Positions 38,975 to 47,861 of a DNA stretch of 64,000 bases are shown here, piece by piece. Positions within the stretch are counted from its first letter, which is position 1, and each line of letters begins with the position of its first letter. A program made the position numbers and the translations under genes. This stretch comes from Actinospineispora eucalypti (GTDB taxonomy: Bacteria > Actinomycetota > Actinomycetes > Mycobacteriales > Pseudonocardiaceae), in NCBI GenBank assembly GCA_014208095.1, contig JACHMT010000001.1:1178001-1242000 (forward strand), written 5' to 3'. The notes beneath the pieces were generated by a model. That model searched no databases. It was not told the origin of the DNA and saw only the letters and a list, made by a program, of their open reading frames with translations.

Positions 38975-40152
38975 CTCGTCGTCCGGCGCTGTTGGTGGGA
39001 GGCGGTACGAACACGCTCTCGGTGGGCCGGCGGCTGGCGGCGATCGGCGTGCCGGTCTACGGGCTGGCGACCACCCCGGAGATCCGCTTCTCCCGGGCGT
39101 TCCGGGAGGTTTTCTGGCCGGCAGGGGCGCCGGCCGGCGGGCGGGAGAACGAGGAGCGCACGGCCGAATGGCTGCTCGGCGAGCCCGGTGCCCGGTTCGC
39201 CGGCGCGGTCATGCTGGCGTGCAGCGATGCGACGCTGCGAGTGGTCGCGCGAAACCGGGAGGCGCTGGCCGAGCGGTTCACGCTGGACGTCTCCGACCCG
39301 GTGGCGCAGATGGACATGCTGAACAAGCGCTCCACCTACGAGATCGCCACCAAGTCCGATGTGCCGACCCCGCTCTACTGGACGGTCCAGGACCTGGACG
39401 AGGTAATCGAGCGGCGCCACGAGTTCGTCTACCCGCTGCTGGCCAAGCCGGTGTTCTCGCACGAGTACGAGGCGAGGTTCAGGGGCAAGTTCCGCACCGC
39501 GAACTCGCCGGACGAACTGGTCACCGAGTACCGCGAGCTCGGCGAGGCGGGGATCGAGTGCATGCTGGTGGAGACCATCCCTGGTCCGGACTCGCTGTTG
39601 TGCAGCTACTTCACCTACGTCGACGAGTCCGGCGAGCCGATGTTCGACTTCACCAAGCGGGTGATCCGCCGGTGCCCGCCGATGCGGGGGGTCGCCTGCT
39701 ACCACGCCACCACCAACGACCCCGAGGTTCGTGAGCTCGGACGCCGGTTCGTGCAGGCCTCCGGGCTGCGTGGCCTGGCCAACGTCGAGTTCAAGCGGGA
39801 CACCAGGGACGGCCAGCTCAAGCTGATCGAGTGCAACGCCCGGTTCGTCGCGCCCGACGCCCTGGTCGCGGCGGCCGGGGTCGAGCTGGCCCAGCTGGTC
39901 TACCGGCGGCTCACCGGCGAGACGGTGCAATGGCCGACCGAGTACCGATCGGGGCTGCGGATGTGGGCCCCCGTCGACGACCTGCGCGCGTTGATCGCGC
40001 TCCGCCGCGCTGGGGAGCTCACCGTTCCGGCCTGGTTGCGCAGCGTCGCGCATCGGCAGATGTTGCAGGTCTTCCGCTGGGACGACCCGCTGCCGGCCGT
40101 GGCCAGGGGCGCCGGCCGGGTGCGCAAGGTGCTGACCGGCAACTACCGCTAG
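38971..40152 (+). CDS. ATP-grasp carboxylate-amine ligase
   Basis: This is a 393-residue ATP-grasp protein that should activate a carboxylate as an acyl-phosphate and join it to an amine. It has a pre-ATP-grasp Rossmann-like start (LLVGGGTNTLSVGRRLAAIG), the central YPLLAKPVFSHE with the ATP-contact Lys, and the metal-binding ECNARF near the C-terminal third (LKLIECNARFVAPDA). The GTG overlaps the upstream TGA (GTGA). Such ligases occur in cell-surface and small-peptide biosynthesis loci. It ends 32 bases before the convergent MurJ-like gene. Confidence 0.82.
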   Translation: MTRRPALLVGGGTNTLSVGRRLAAIGVPVYGLATTPEIRFSRAFREVFWPAGAPAGGRENEERTAEWLLGEPGARFAGAVMLACSDATLRVVARNREALAERFTLDVSDPVAQMDMLNKRSTYEIATKSDVPTPLYWTVQDLDEVIERRHEFVYPLLAKPVFSHEYEARFRGKFRTANSPDELVTEYRELGEAGIECMLVETIPGPDSLLCSYFTYVDESGEPMFDFTKRVIRRCPPMRGVACYHATTNDPEVRELGRRFVQASGLRGLANVEFKRDTRDGQLKLIECNARFVAPDALVAAAGVELAQLVYRRLTGETVQWPTEYRSGLRMWAPVDDLRALIALRRAGELTVPAWLRSVAHRQMLQVFRWDDPLPAVARGAGRVRKVLTGNYR

Positions 40153-40183
40153 CGCGACCCGGCCGGGGGGCACGGCGCGCTGG

Positions 40184-41899
40184 TCAACGCGGTCCCAGCC
40201 GCGCGCGTACCTGGGCGAGCAGGGTCGGCAGCTGGCCGCTCAGCAGCGCGAACACCAGGCCGAAACACACCACCGCCGCCGCGCCCGTCGCCAGGCTGAC
40301 CGCTACCCGCGGCCACCGGTCGTCGACCAGATGCTGTACCAGCCAGGAACCCAGCGCCGTCGCCGGCAGCATGGCCAGCACGGCGACCCCGATCACGGCG
40401 AGCCGGCGCAGGTCGAACAACCGCTCCGATCCCAGGTCCTTGCGCACCAGGAACACCGTGATGACCGCGGCGGCAACGTCCGCCGCCAGCACGGCGCAGG
40501 CCAGCCCGACCAGCCGGTAGCCGTCCGCCGGGAGCAGCAGTGTGCTCAGCGCGACCACCATCCGGACCACCATCAACGCGGTGCTGGACCGTCGCGGGCC
40601 ACGGGTGTCCAACCGGGCGAACAGCGTCTGCCGGGCCGTCTCGTAGACGGCCTGGGCGCACTGGGAGACCGCGAGCACCATCAGGCAGCCGGTCAACCAG
40701 CCGATGACCGTCGGGTTGTGCAGCTCGCCGTTGGCCAGCGTCGCGGCGACCGGCTCGGCGAACGCGAGCAGCAGGCACAGCGCGGGCAGGCTGGCCATCA
40801 ACGAGTAGTTCAGCGCCTGCCGCCATGCCGCGCTGAACCGAACCGAGTCGCCGTCCCGCGCCGCGGCACTCAGGCCCGGCAGCGCGGCGGAGGTCACCGC
40901 CTTCGAGCCGAGCGCGGCGATCACGAAGTACACCGCGAGGGCGGTCTGGAACACGAACACCCCGCCGGGCACCGTCGCCGCGACCGCCACCATGGCGAAC
41001 ATGGCCAGCACGGGGAACACCGCCACGATCACCGAGCGCCGCAGCCGGTAGGTGGCGGCGCGCGCCTCCGGGTCGCTCCGCCAGCCGCCGCGCACCCGCA
41101 TCGGCAGCCCGGCCCGATGGGCGCCGAACAGCTGGGCCGCCGCGTGCAGCGCGACCGACAGCGTGGCGCCGACGGAGAGCACGAGCACCATGCTGATCGG
41201 GACGTCCGGCACGTCCAGCCCCGAGTCGTAGAGCACCCACACCACCGCCATCGTGGCGATCAGGCCGACGTTCTCCAGCGCCGGCGCGGCGGAGGACAGC
41301 GCGAACCGGCCCCTGGCCTGCTGCACGGCGGCACCGATGGTCGCCAGCACGAAGCACAGGATCTGTGGTCCGACGAACAGCAGCACCACGATGGTCAGCC
41401 GCCAGGCCCGCCAGCGGGTGTCCCCGTCCGGAATCCCGGCGGTCACCGCCAGCGCCACCAGGGGCGATGCAATGGTGAGCGCGCCGGCCGTGACCGATGA
41501 CCAGAACATCATGTAGCCGTTGATCCGGCTGAGCAGCCGGACGGACGCGGCCATGCCGTGCTCGGTCATCGAGCGGACCAGGGTCGGCACCAGGACCAGG
41601 GCCAACACCGGCCCGGCCAGTGCGGTGGTGGCGAGCCCGGGGATCGTGTTCGCGGAAAGGAACGCGTTGGCGAAGAACGTCGGGCCCAGCACCGCACCGA
41701 TGACCACCACACGCAGCAGCCCGGTGATCCGGCTGATCAGTGTCCACGCGGCGACGGTGATCGACCCGCGCGCCGTGCTGGGACGAGCCTCGTCGCCGTC
41801 CGCGGTGCTGCCGACCGCGGCGACCGTCGAAGCGCTGACCGGAGGCTCGGCAACCGCGGACTCGGTCGGCGGGGATGCCCGGGGCCCGTCGTCGTCCAT
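40184..41899 (-). CDS. MurJ/MviN-family lipid flippase
   Basis: This is a 571-residue, roughly 14-helix MOP-superfamily protein of the lipid II flippase type. The start of the membrane part reads TLISRITGLLRVVVIGAVLG then FFANAFLSANTIPGLATTALAG, a MurJ signature. A disordered N-terminal stretch of about 45 residues precedes it. It lacks the C-terminal kinase-like domain of the large mycobacterial MurJ. Its place between an ATP-grasp ligase and a FemX-like gene suggests a flippase dedicated to a modified cell-wall or polymer precursor. Whether it is the main MurJ cannot be told. Confidence 0.85.
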   Translation of the reverse strand: MDDDGPRASPPTESAVAEPPVSASTVAAVGSTADGDEARPSTARGSITVAAWTLISRITGLLRVVVIGAVLGPTFFANAFLSANTIPGLATTALAGPVLALVLVPTLVRSMTEHGMAASVRLLSRINGYMMFWSSVTAGALTIASPLVALAVTAGIPDGDTRWRAWRLTIVVLLFVGPQILCFVLATIGAAVQQARGRFALSSAAPALENVGLIATMAVVWVLYDSGLDVPDVPISMVLVLSVGATLSVALHAAAQLFGAHRAGLPMRVRGGWRSDPEARAATYRLRRSVIVAVFPVLAMFAMVAVAATVPGGVFVFQTALAVYFVIAALGSKAVTSAALPGLSAAARDGDSVRFSAAWRQALNYSLMASLPALCLLLAFAEPVAATLANGELHNPTVIGWLTGCLMVLAVSQCAQAVYETARQTLFARLDTRGPRRSSTALMVVRMVVALSTLLLPADGYRLVGLACAVLAADVAAAVITVFLVRKDLGSERLFDLRRLAVIGVAVLAMLPATALGSWLVQHLVDDRWPRVAVSLATGAAAVVCFGLVFALLSGQLPTLLAQVRARLGPR

Positions 41900-41954
41900 G
41901 GCGCTAAACGGTAGACGTGGCCCGCTGAACTGCGATGTCCGCCCTGGAGTTGGA

Positions 41955-41960
41955 TAAGGT
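41955..41960 (+). promoter_or_regulatory. -10 box before the 24-codon upstream ORF
   Basis: TAAGGT fits TANNNT and ends six bases before the GTG at 41967, so a leaderless start at that GTG is predicted. It lies in the gap between divergent MurJ-like and isocitrate-dehydrogenase-like genes. Confidence 0.45.
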
Positions 41961-41966
41961 CACGGG

Positions 41967-42041
41967 GTGGTTCATGAGCCCGAGCTGGTGGACGATCCGC
42001 CGCGGCACCGGGTGCCGCCGATCCCCGCCGGGTTCCGGTGA
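41967..42041 (+). CDS. Possible leaderless 24-residue upstream peptide
   Basis: A GTG-initiated frame (VVHEPELVDDPPRHRVPPIP, then AGFR and stop) lies seven bases after a -10-like box, and its TGA overlaps the GTG of the dehydrogenase gene (GTGA). The peptide is Pro/Asp/Glu/Arg-rich with no known family. It may serve only to load ribosomes by coupling, or be a conserved micro-protein. An ATG in another frame (41974) is not favoured. Confidence 0.4.
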   Translation: MVHEPELVDDPPRHRVPPIPAGFR

Positions 42042-43138
42042 GCCACCGGCTCATCCTGCTGCCCGGCGACGGCATCGGCCCTGAAGTCACCGCCGCGGCG
42101 CGGAAGGTCCTCGACGCATCCGGTGCGGAGCTGGACTGGGAGGTCCACGAGGTGGGCCAGCTCGCCCTGGCCGCCGGTGCCCGCGCACCGTTGCCCGCGC
42201 ACGTCGTGGACGCCATCGCCGAGTGCGGGGTGGCGCTCAAGGGTTCGATCACCACGCCGCCGGACCGGAGCATTCCGTCGGTGAACATCGCGCTCCGCCG
42301 CGAGCTGGACCTGTTCGCCAACGCGCGGCACATCAGGCGGCTCCCCGGCGCGCCCGGCCTGCACGACGACGTCGACCTGATCATTGTCCGGGAGGCCACC
42401 GAGGACGTCTACGCGGGCGTCGAGTACCCCTCGGGCAGCCCGGCGGCCCGCGAGCTGGCGGACTTCGTGCGCGCGCGGGGCGGGGTGCTTCCGGGCGAGG
42501 CCGCGGTGGCGCTCAAGGTCACCTCGCCCGGCGGCGCCCGGCGCGCCTTCGAGTTCGCCGCCGACTACGCGGAGCGGCTCGGGCGGCACCGGCTGACCGC
42601 GGTGCACAAGGCGACCGTGCTGCCCGGCACCGATGGTCTGTTCGTCGAGGTCGGGCGGGACGTGGTGGCCGGCCGACCGGGGCTCGACTTCGACTCGATG
42701 GCGGTCGATGCGATGGCGGCGCACCTGGTGGAACGGCCGGGCGAGTTGGACATGCTGGTCGCCCCGTGCCAGTACGGCGACATCCTGGCCGATCTGGGCG
42801 GCGCGCTGGTCGGCGGAATCGGCATGGTGCCGGGGGTGAACTTCGGCGGAACCCACGTCGGTGGGGTGTCTGTCTTCGAGGCCGCGCACGGCAGCGCACC
42901 CCGCCAGGCCGGGCGCAACCGGGCCAACCCGGTGGCCATGATCCTCTCGGGCGTGCTCGCCCTGCGCCACCTCGGGGAGGACGAGGCCGCCACCCGGGTG
43001 GAGGACGCCGTCGGCGCGGTGCTGACGGCTGGGTGTTTCCGCACCTACGATCTGACTCCGGGCCGCACCGGGCTCGGTTCGGTCGGGACCGAGGAGTTCG
43101 CCATGGCGGTCGTACGGGCCATCCAGGACGATTGCTAA
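42038..43138 (+). CDS. Isocitrate/isopropylmalate dehydrogenase family enzyme
   Basis: This is a 366-residue beta-decarboxylating dehydrogenase. LLPGDGIGPEVT opens the protein. Substrate residues lie in SIPSVNIALRRELDLFANAR and REATEDVYAGVEY, closer to NAD-dependent isocitrate/homoisocitrate enzymes than to LeuB. The metal Asp cluster is in DAMAAHL and QYGDILADLGGALVGG, and the nucleotide site in EAAHGSAP. It may be a housekeeping isocitrate dehydrogenase, but adjacency to a FemX-like gene (9 bases) suggests a dedicated chain-extension step. Confidence 0.85.
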   Translation: MSHRLILLPGDGIGPEVTAAARKVLDASGAELDWEVHEVGQLALAAGARAPLPAHVVDAIAECGVALKGSITTPPDRSIPSVNIALRRELDLFANARHIRRLPGAPGLHDDVDLIIVREATEDVYAGVEYPSGSPAARELADFVRARGGVLPGEAAVALKVTSPGGARRAFEFAADYAERLGRHRLTAVHKATVLPGTDGLFVEVGRDVVAGRPGLDFDSMAVDAMAAHLVERPGELDMLVAPCQYGDILADLGGALVGGIGMVPGVNFGGTHVGGVSVFEAAHGSAPRQAGRNRANPVAMILSGVLALRHLGEDEAATRVEDAVGAVLTAGCFRTYDLTPGRTGLGSVGTEEFAMAVVRAIQDDC

Positions 43139-43147
43139 GTTGGGACC

Positions 43148-44305
43148 GTGTTGCCTGAGACCGATCTCAGCAAGGGCACCGGCCTTGACCGACGTACCGT
43201 GGTGGTCACCACCACGGCTACCCGGCTGGACGGTGACGCCCGGCTGGCCTGGGACAAGCTGGTGTCCGGCATAGCCGGGAGCGATGTCACGCAGCTCTCC
43301 GGCTGGGCCAGGGTGCGCGCGGAGGTCGGTTACCGGGCGTTGTACCTGCGGGTGCACCGGGACGGCGAGCTGGCGGGCGGGGCTCAGCTGTTGCTGCGCC
43401 GGATTCCGCTGCTCGGCGAGATCGGTTACGTCTCCTACGGGCCGTTGGTGGCCGAGAACGTACCCCGCGAGCAGGTGGTACCCGCCCTGGTCGAGGCGCT
43501 GGACAAGTTGGCCAGGGGCAGGTTGTGCGCGCTGTTCGTGCAGCCGGTGCACGGCGACGACCTCAGCGCGCAGCTGCTCGCGCGCGGCTTCCGCCGGTCC
43601 ACCGCCGGCGTGGCGCCGGCCAACACCGTCCGGCTCGACCTGGCGCAGGACGAGGACGCGTTGCGCGCCGCGCTGAGCAAGCGCATCCGCCGCTGGACCG
43701 GCAAGTGGGAGCGCTCCGGAGTGAGCGTCCGCCGGGGCGGCCTGGACGACGTGCGGCTGCTGTCCGACCTGATCGGGCGCACCGCCACGCACCAGGGCTT
43801 CTCCGAGCTGTCCGAGGACTATGTGCGCAACCTGTACGAGGAGTTCGGGTCCACCGGGCACGCGGAGATCTTCGTCGGCGAAGTGGACGGCACGCCGGTC
43901 GCGGCCGAGCTGTTCACCGCGTGCGGCGGGGTGCTGCGCTGCCGGCTCACCGGGCTGGACCGGTCCAGCCCGGCGGTGCGGCTGAGTGTCACGTCCGCGC
44001 TGGACTGGGAGGCGATGCGCTGGGCCAAGGCCAGCGGCTTCGCCGAGTTCGATCTCGGCGGACTGTCGCCGGCCGGTGCGGCCCTGGTGGAGGCGGAGGG
44101 CTTCAGCTCGCAGTCGCTGGAGGGGCCGGACCGGTTCAAGGTCGGTTTCGGGGGTCGCCTGCACCGGTATCCTCCGGCCGTGGAGCTGATCTCCTCCCCG
44201 CTGTTGCGCATCACCTACGACCGGCTGCGTTCGGCCGGCGCGGGCCGCGCGGTGGTCGAGTGGGTGCGGACGTTCATGCGCCAGGGACTGCGCCGCAAGC
44301 GCTGA
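43148..44305 (+). CDS. FemAB/FemX-like aminoacyl transferase
   Basis: This is a 385-residue protein with two GNAT-like halves. QLSGWARVRAEVGYRALYLRV is the usual FemAB opening. The central basic segment (LSKRIRRWTGKWERSGVSVRRGG) matches the loop of peptidyl transferases. FDLGGLSP followed by RFKVGFGG near the end is the typical closing motif. Family members attach amino acids from aminoacyl-tRNA to lipid II or to small peptides. It follows the dehydrogenase by nine bases and precedes prmC. The acceptor is unknown. Confidence 0.85.
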   Translation: MLPETDLSKGTGLDRRTVVVTTTATRLDGDARLAWDKLVSGIAGSDVTQLSGWARVRAEVGYRALYLRVHRDGELAGGAQLLLRRIPLLGEIGYVSYGPLVAENVPREQVVPALVEALDKLARGRLCALFVQPVHGDDLSAQLLARGFRRSTAGVAPANTVRLDLAQDEDALRAALSKRIRRWTGKWERSGVSVRRGGLDDVRLLSDLIGRTATHQGFSELSEDYVRNLYEEFGSTGHAEIFVGEVDGTPVAAELFTACGGVLRCRLTGLDRSSPAVRLSVTSALDWEAMRWAKASGFAEFDLGGLSPAGAALVEAEGFSSQSLEGPDRFKVGFGGRLHRYPPAVELISSPLLRITYDRLRSAGAGRAVVEWVRTFMRQGLRRKR

Positions 44306-44344
44306 GTGCGGTCGCCGTCGAGCGACCGAAGGAAGAGGTAGGGG

Positions 44345-45187
44345 ATGACCCCCTGGTCCGTGGAGCTGGCCCGGGCCACTCAGCGGCTGGCCGACGCGGG
44401 GGTACCCAGCCCGAGGGTGGACGCCGAGCTGCTGGCCGCGCACGTGCTGCGGGTGCCCAGGGCGCGGCTGGCCGGGCTGAACGGTGATCCGCCCGAATGC
44501 GCCGCACTCGAGGAGTTCCGGGCGTTGCTGGCCCGCCGGGTGACCCGCGAGCCGTTGCAGTACCTGCTTGGCACCGCCCCGATGGGGCCGGTCGAGGTGG
44601 CCGTGGGGCCGGGCGTCTTCGTGCCCCGGCTGGAGACCGAGCTGCTGCTGGACTGGGGCCTGCGGGCGCTGGCCGGGCGGTCGCGGCCGACGGTCGTCGA
44701 CCTGTGCACCGGCTCGGGTGCGCTGGCCGCCGCCGTGGCGGCCAGCCGGCCGGACGCGGCGGTGTACGCGGTGGAACGGGATCCTGCCGCGCTGCGCTGG
44801 GCCAGGCGCAACCTGCCGGCTTCGGTGACCCTGGTGGAAGGCGACGTGACCGACCCCGGGCTGCTGCCCGAACTGCGCGGCCGGGTGGACCTGGTGCTGG
44901 CCAATCCGCCGTACGTGCCGGACGGCACGCCGGTGCCGCCCGAGGTGGCCGACCACGACCCGCCGGCGGCGGTGTTCGCCGGTCCGGACGGGCTGGCGGT
45001 GATCCGCCCGCTGGTGGCGCTGTCGGTCCGGCTGCTGCGGCCCGGCGGCGCGCTCGGCGTCGAGCACGACGACACGCACGGCACGTCGGCGCCCGCGCTG
45101 CTGGCCGGATACGCCGAGCTCACCGCCGTAGTGGAGCACTCCGACCTGGCCGGCCGGGCCCGTTTCGTGACCGGTTCTAGGGTCTAG
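44345..45187 (+). CDS. prmC: PrmC, release-factor glutamine N5-methyltransferase
   Basis: This 280-residue SAM-dependent enzyme methylates the Gln of the GGQ motif in peptide release factors. The catalytic NPPY (ANPPYVPDGTPVPPEV) is near residue 185. The SAM loop VDLCTGSGALAAAVA is near residue 118, and the helical release-factor-binding N-domain includes REPLQYLLGTA near residue 70. GGAAGAGG precedes the ATG. In many actinobacteria prfA lies just upstream, but here a FemX-like gene takes that place. Confidence 0.93.
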   Translation: MTPWSVELARATQRLADAGVPSPRVDAELLAAHVLRVPRARLAGLNGDPPECAALEEFRALLARRVTREPLQYLLGTAPMGPVEVAVGPGVFVPRLETELLLDWGLRALAGRSRPTVVDLCTGSGALAAAVAASRPDAAVYAVERDPAALRWARRNLPASVTLVEGDVTDPGLLPELRGRVDLVLANPPYVPDGTPVPPEVADHDPPAAVFAGPDGLAVIRPLVALSVRLLRPGGALGVEHDDTHGTSAPALLAGYAELTAVVEHSDLAGRARFVTGSRV

Positions 45188-45284
45188 CGTCCCGCGCCAG
45201 AAACCTGCGCTGTGATAACGCGGCCAGCCGCCGCCTGGATCACCGGACTTACGGCACGAATTTCCGCCGCGGGACACTAGCCCC

Positions 45285-45932
45285 GTGAGTACCTCGTATG
45301 ACTGTGCCGAGCCGGACGCGCGCCGCGACGGCTTGGCGGCGGCGGCCGGCGCGGTGCGCGCCGGGCAGCTGGTGGTGCTGCCCACCGACACCGTGTACGG
45401 CATCGGCGCGGACGCGTTCAACGCCGCCGCGGTGCGCGCGCTGCTGGACGCCAAGGGGCGCGGCTCCAACATGCCGGCCCCGGTGCTGGTGGGTTCCTGG
45501 ACGACCATCGACGGGCTGGTCTCCTCGGTGCCGCCGGAAGCGCGGAAGCTGATCGAGGCGTTCTGGCCCGGCGGGCTCTCCCTGGTCCTGCCGCACGCGC
45601 CGTCGCTCAGCTGGGACCTCGGGGACACCCGGGGCACGGTGATGCTGCGCATGCCGCTGCACCCGGTGGCGCTGGAGCTGCTGCGCGAGGTCGGCCCGAT
45701 GGCGGTGTCCAGTGCCAACCGCTCCGGCCTGCCGCCCGCGGCCACCATGGCGGAGGCGCGCAACCAGCTCGGCGAGTCGGTCTCGGTGTACCTGGACGGT
45801 GGGCCGGCCGAGGGCGAGGCGTCGACCATCCTGGACCTGACCTCGGACGAGCCCCGGGTGCTGCGCGTCGGCGCCATCGGCCGCGACCAGCTGGCCGAGG
45901 TCCTCGGCCGCGAAATCCCCCTCGCCGGCTGA
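45285..45932 (+). CDS. Sua5/YciO/YrdC-type threonylcarbamoyl-AMP synthase
   Basis: This 215-residue enzyme makes threonylcarbamoyl-AMP from threonine, bicarbonate and ATP, the first step of t6A37 tRNA modification. The signature VLPTDTVYGIGADAFN near residue 28 and VSSANRSGLPP near residue 140 identify it. The length fits the short YrdC form without the Sua5 C-domain. The GTG at 45285 has CACTAG upstream and no ribosome-binding site, so it may be leaderless. It keeps the usual actinobacterial place after prmC. Confidence 0.92.
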   Translation: MSTSYDCAEPDARRDGLAAAAGAVRAGQLVVLPTDTVYGIGADAFNAAAVRALLDAKGRGSNMPAPVLVGSWTTIDGLVSSVPPEARKLIEAFWPGGLSLVLPHAPSLSWDLGDTRGTVMLRMPLHPVALELLREVGPMAVSSANRSGLPPAATMAEARNQLGESVSVYLDGGPAEGEASTILDLTSDEPRVLRVGAIGRDQLAEVLGREIPLAG

Positions 45933-46087
45933 GTAATCAACTCAACCCGGCGACGAGATCGAGATTCGGTGCAACGGCGACCGTCTCCTGTTGTGCCTGG
46001 CTAGGGTGAATCCGCCGCCCGCAACGAGCGAACCAGCCGAATGGCATCTACGTGCCATGAGTCCGCCATGCGTGGGATCGTGGCCTG

Positions 46088-46333
46088 GTGAGGGTGAGGA
46101 TCGACGCTGCCGGGCGGTTGGTTAATCCGAAGCAGGTCCGGTCGCGTCTGGGACTTGAAGCGGGCGCCGAGCTGGAGCTCGAGGAAGTGGGCGATCACGT
46201 CGAGCTCCGGCCGATCGGCCGCGAGGTGTGGCTCGACGAGTCTGGCGATCGGCCGGTCTTTCGGGCGGTGGGTGACGTGCCAACGCTGACCGCGGCCGAG
46301 GTCCGAGAGTTGATGGACGAGTTCCGTCGATGA
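46088..46333 (+). CDS. vapB: AbrB/SpoVT-type antitoxin
   Basis: This is an 81-residue swapped-hairpin protein: VRIDAAGRLVNPKQVRSRLGL is the AbrB DNA-binding strand-turn, followed by GAELELEEVGDHVELRP. The acidic C-terminal tail (TAAEVRELMDEFRR) would bind a PIN toxin. The stop overlaps the ATG of the truncated vapC (ATGA). The toxin partner is broken, so this antitoxin is probably an orphan that may still bind its own promoter. Confidence 0.8.
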   Translation: MRVRIDAAGRLVNPKQVRSRLGLEAGAELELEEVGDHVELRPIGREVWLDESGDRPVFRAVGDVPTLTAAEVRELMDEFRR

Positions 46334-46521
46334 CGCCCAATTGCACGGCTGACACCAGTGTTGTCATCCCAGCGCTCTCCGACTGGCGTGAGCACCACGC
46401 GATAGCGCAACGGGCAATCGCGGATGTGCACCGCCTTCCCGGCCATGTCCGTTGGTGTATGCGGCGGGCCACCTATCGCGCGGTTGGGGTTCGTTTGCGT
46501 TTGATGGACGGATCTGGCTGA
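46330..46521 (+). pseudogene. vapC: Truncated VapC PIN-domain toxin
   Basis: The frame starts with the PIN signature TADTSVVIPALSDWREHHAI (catalytic Asp near residue 8) and continues to RLPGHV near residue 40. It then switches to Arg-rich sequence that ends after 63 residues. PIN toxins are about 130 residues and need three more acidic residues, which are missing. It is therefore a decayed RNase toxin. The break is a deletion or frameshift after the HV. Confidence 0.75.
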
Positions 46522-46576
46522 CGACGAGCAGGGGTGAGCCCGGGGCGGCCGGAGGGCCCGGGTAGCGTTGGTTGGC

Positions 46577-47857
46577 GTGAGCACACCGTTCTGGGGCCCT
46601 GACTTCGACGAACTCCAGCAGACGGATCCCGAGATCGCCGGGGTCGTCCTCGACGAGCTGGACCGGCTGCGCGGCGGACTGCAACTGATCGCGTCCGAGA
46701 ACCTGACCAGCCCGGCGGTGCTCGCCGCGCTGGGGTCGACGCTGTCCAACAAGTATGCCGAGGGTTACCCGGGACGCCGCTACTACGGGGGCTGCCGGGT
46801 GGTGGACGACGCCGAGGAGATCGCCAACGGCCGCGCCCGCGAGCTGTTCGGCGCCGAGCACGCCAACACCCAGCCGCACTCCGGCGCCTCCGCCAACTTC
46901 GCCGCCTACGCCGCGTTCGCCAAGCCCGGTGACACGGTGCTGGCGATGGACCTCAAGCAGGGCGGCCACCTCACCCACGGCTCGAAGGTCAACTTCTCCG
47001 GCAAGTGGTTCAACGCGGTGCCGTACACGGTCCGCCAGGACACCGAGCTGATCGACTACGACGAGGTCCGCGACCTGGCCCGGGAGCACCGCCCGAAGAT
47101 CATCATCACCGGCGCCACCGCGTACCCCAGGCTGATCGACTTCGCCGCGTTCCGGGAGATCGCCGACGAGGTCGGTGCCATCCTCATGGTGGACGCCGCA
47201 CACTTCATCGGCCTGGTCGCCGGCAAGGCGATCCCCAGCCCGGTGCCGTTCGCCGACGTGGTCACCGCGACCACGCACAAGGTGCTGCGCGGCCCGCGCG
47301 GCGGCATGATCCTGTGCCGCGAGGAGCACGCCAAGGCGATCGACAAGGCGGTGTTCCCGTTCGCCCAGGGAGGCCCGCTGATGCACTGCGTCGCGGCCAA
47401 GGCGGTGGCCTACAAGGAGGCCGCCACCGCCGACTACCAGGCGTACGCCGCGCAGGTGGTGGCCAACGCCGGCGCGCTGGCCAAGAGCCTGGAGGCGGAG
47501 GGCATGCGCGCCGTCTCCGGCGGCACGGACACCCACCTGGCGCTGCTCGACCTGCGCCCGCTCGGCGTCACCGGTTCCGAGGCGGAGACCCGCTGCGACG
47601 CCGCCCGGATCACGCTGAACAAGAACTCCATCCCCTACGACCCGGCGCCGCCGCTGAAGCCGTCCGGCATCCGCATCGGCTCGCCCTGCCTCACCACCCA
47701 GGGCATGGGCGAAACCGAGATGGCCGAGGTGGGCCGGCTGGTGGCCCGGGCGGTCAAGGCGGAGCACGGTACCGAGGCCGGCGACCGCGAGCTGGCCACC
47801 GTGGCCGAACAGGTGAGCGCGCTGGTCGCGCGAACTCCGGCGTATCCGCGCGGGTAA
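46577..47857 (+). CDS. glyA: Serine hydroxymethyltransferase
   Basis: This is a 426-residue PLP enzyme interconverting serine and glycine with tetrahydrofolate. [13 protein letters not shown] and [15 protein letters not shown] are family hallmarks; the PLP Lys lies in [15 protein letters not shown] near residue 240. The GTG at 46577 follows a TAGCGT box by nine bases, suggesting a leaderless transcript. The gene keeps the actinobacterial position between the Sua5-type gene and the WecA-type gene, although a vapBC remnant has entered the gap. Confidence 0.95.
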   Translation: MSTPFWGPDFDELQQTDPEIAGVVLDELDRLRGGLQLIASENLTSPAVLAALGSTLSNKYAEGYPGRRYYGGCRVVDDAEEIANGRARELFGAEHANTQPHSGASANFAAYAAFAKPGDTVLAMDLKQGGHLTHGSKVNFSGKWFNAVPYTVRQDTELIDYDEVRDLAREHRPKIIITGATAYPRLIDFAAFREIADEVGAILMVDAAHFIGLVAGKAIPSPVPFADVVTATTHKVLRGPRGGMILCREEHAKAIDKAVFPFAQGGPLMHCVAAKAVAYKEAATADYQAYAAQVVANAGALAKSLEAEGMRAVSGGTDTHLALLDLRPLGVTGSEAETRCDAARITLNKNSIPYDPAPPLKPSGIRIGSPCLTTQGMGETEMAEVGRLVARAVKAEHGTEAGDRELATVAEQVSALVARTPAYPRG

Positions 47858-47861
47858 CCCG

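Noticed and set aside
41972..45940. A 1322-codon minus-strand frame
   Set aside because: It is opposite to the dehydrogenase, femX-like, prmC and Sua5-type genes, all of which have clear family motifs. The long frame is a by-product of third-position GC.
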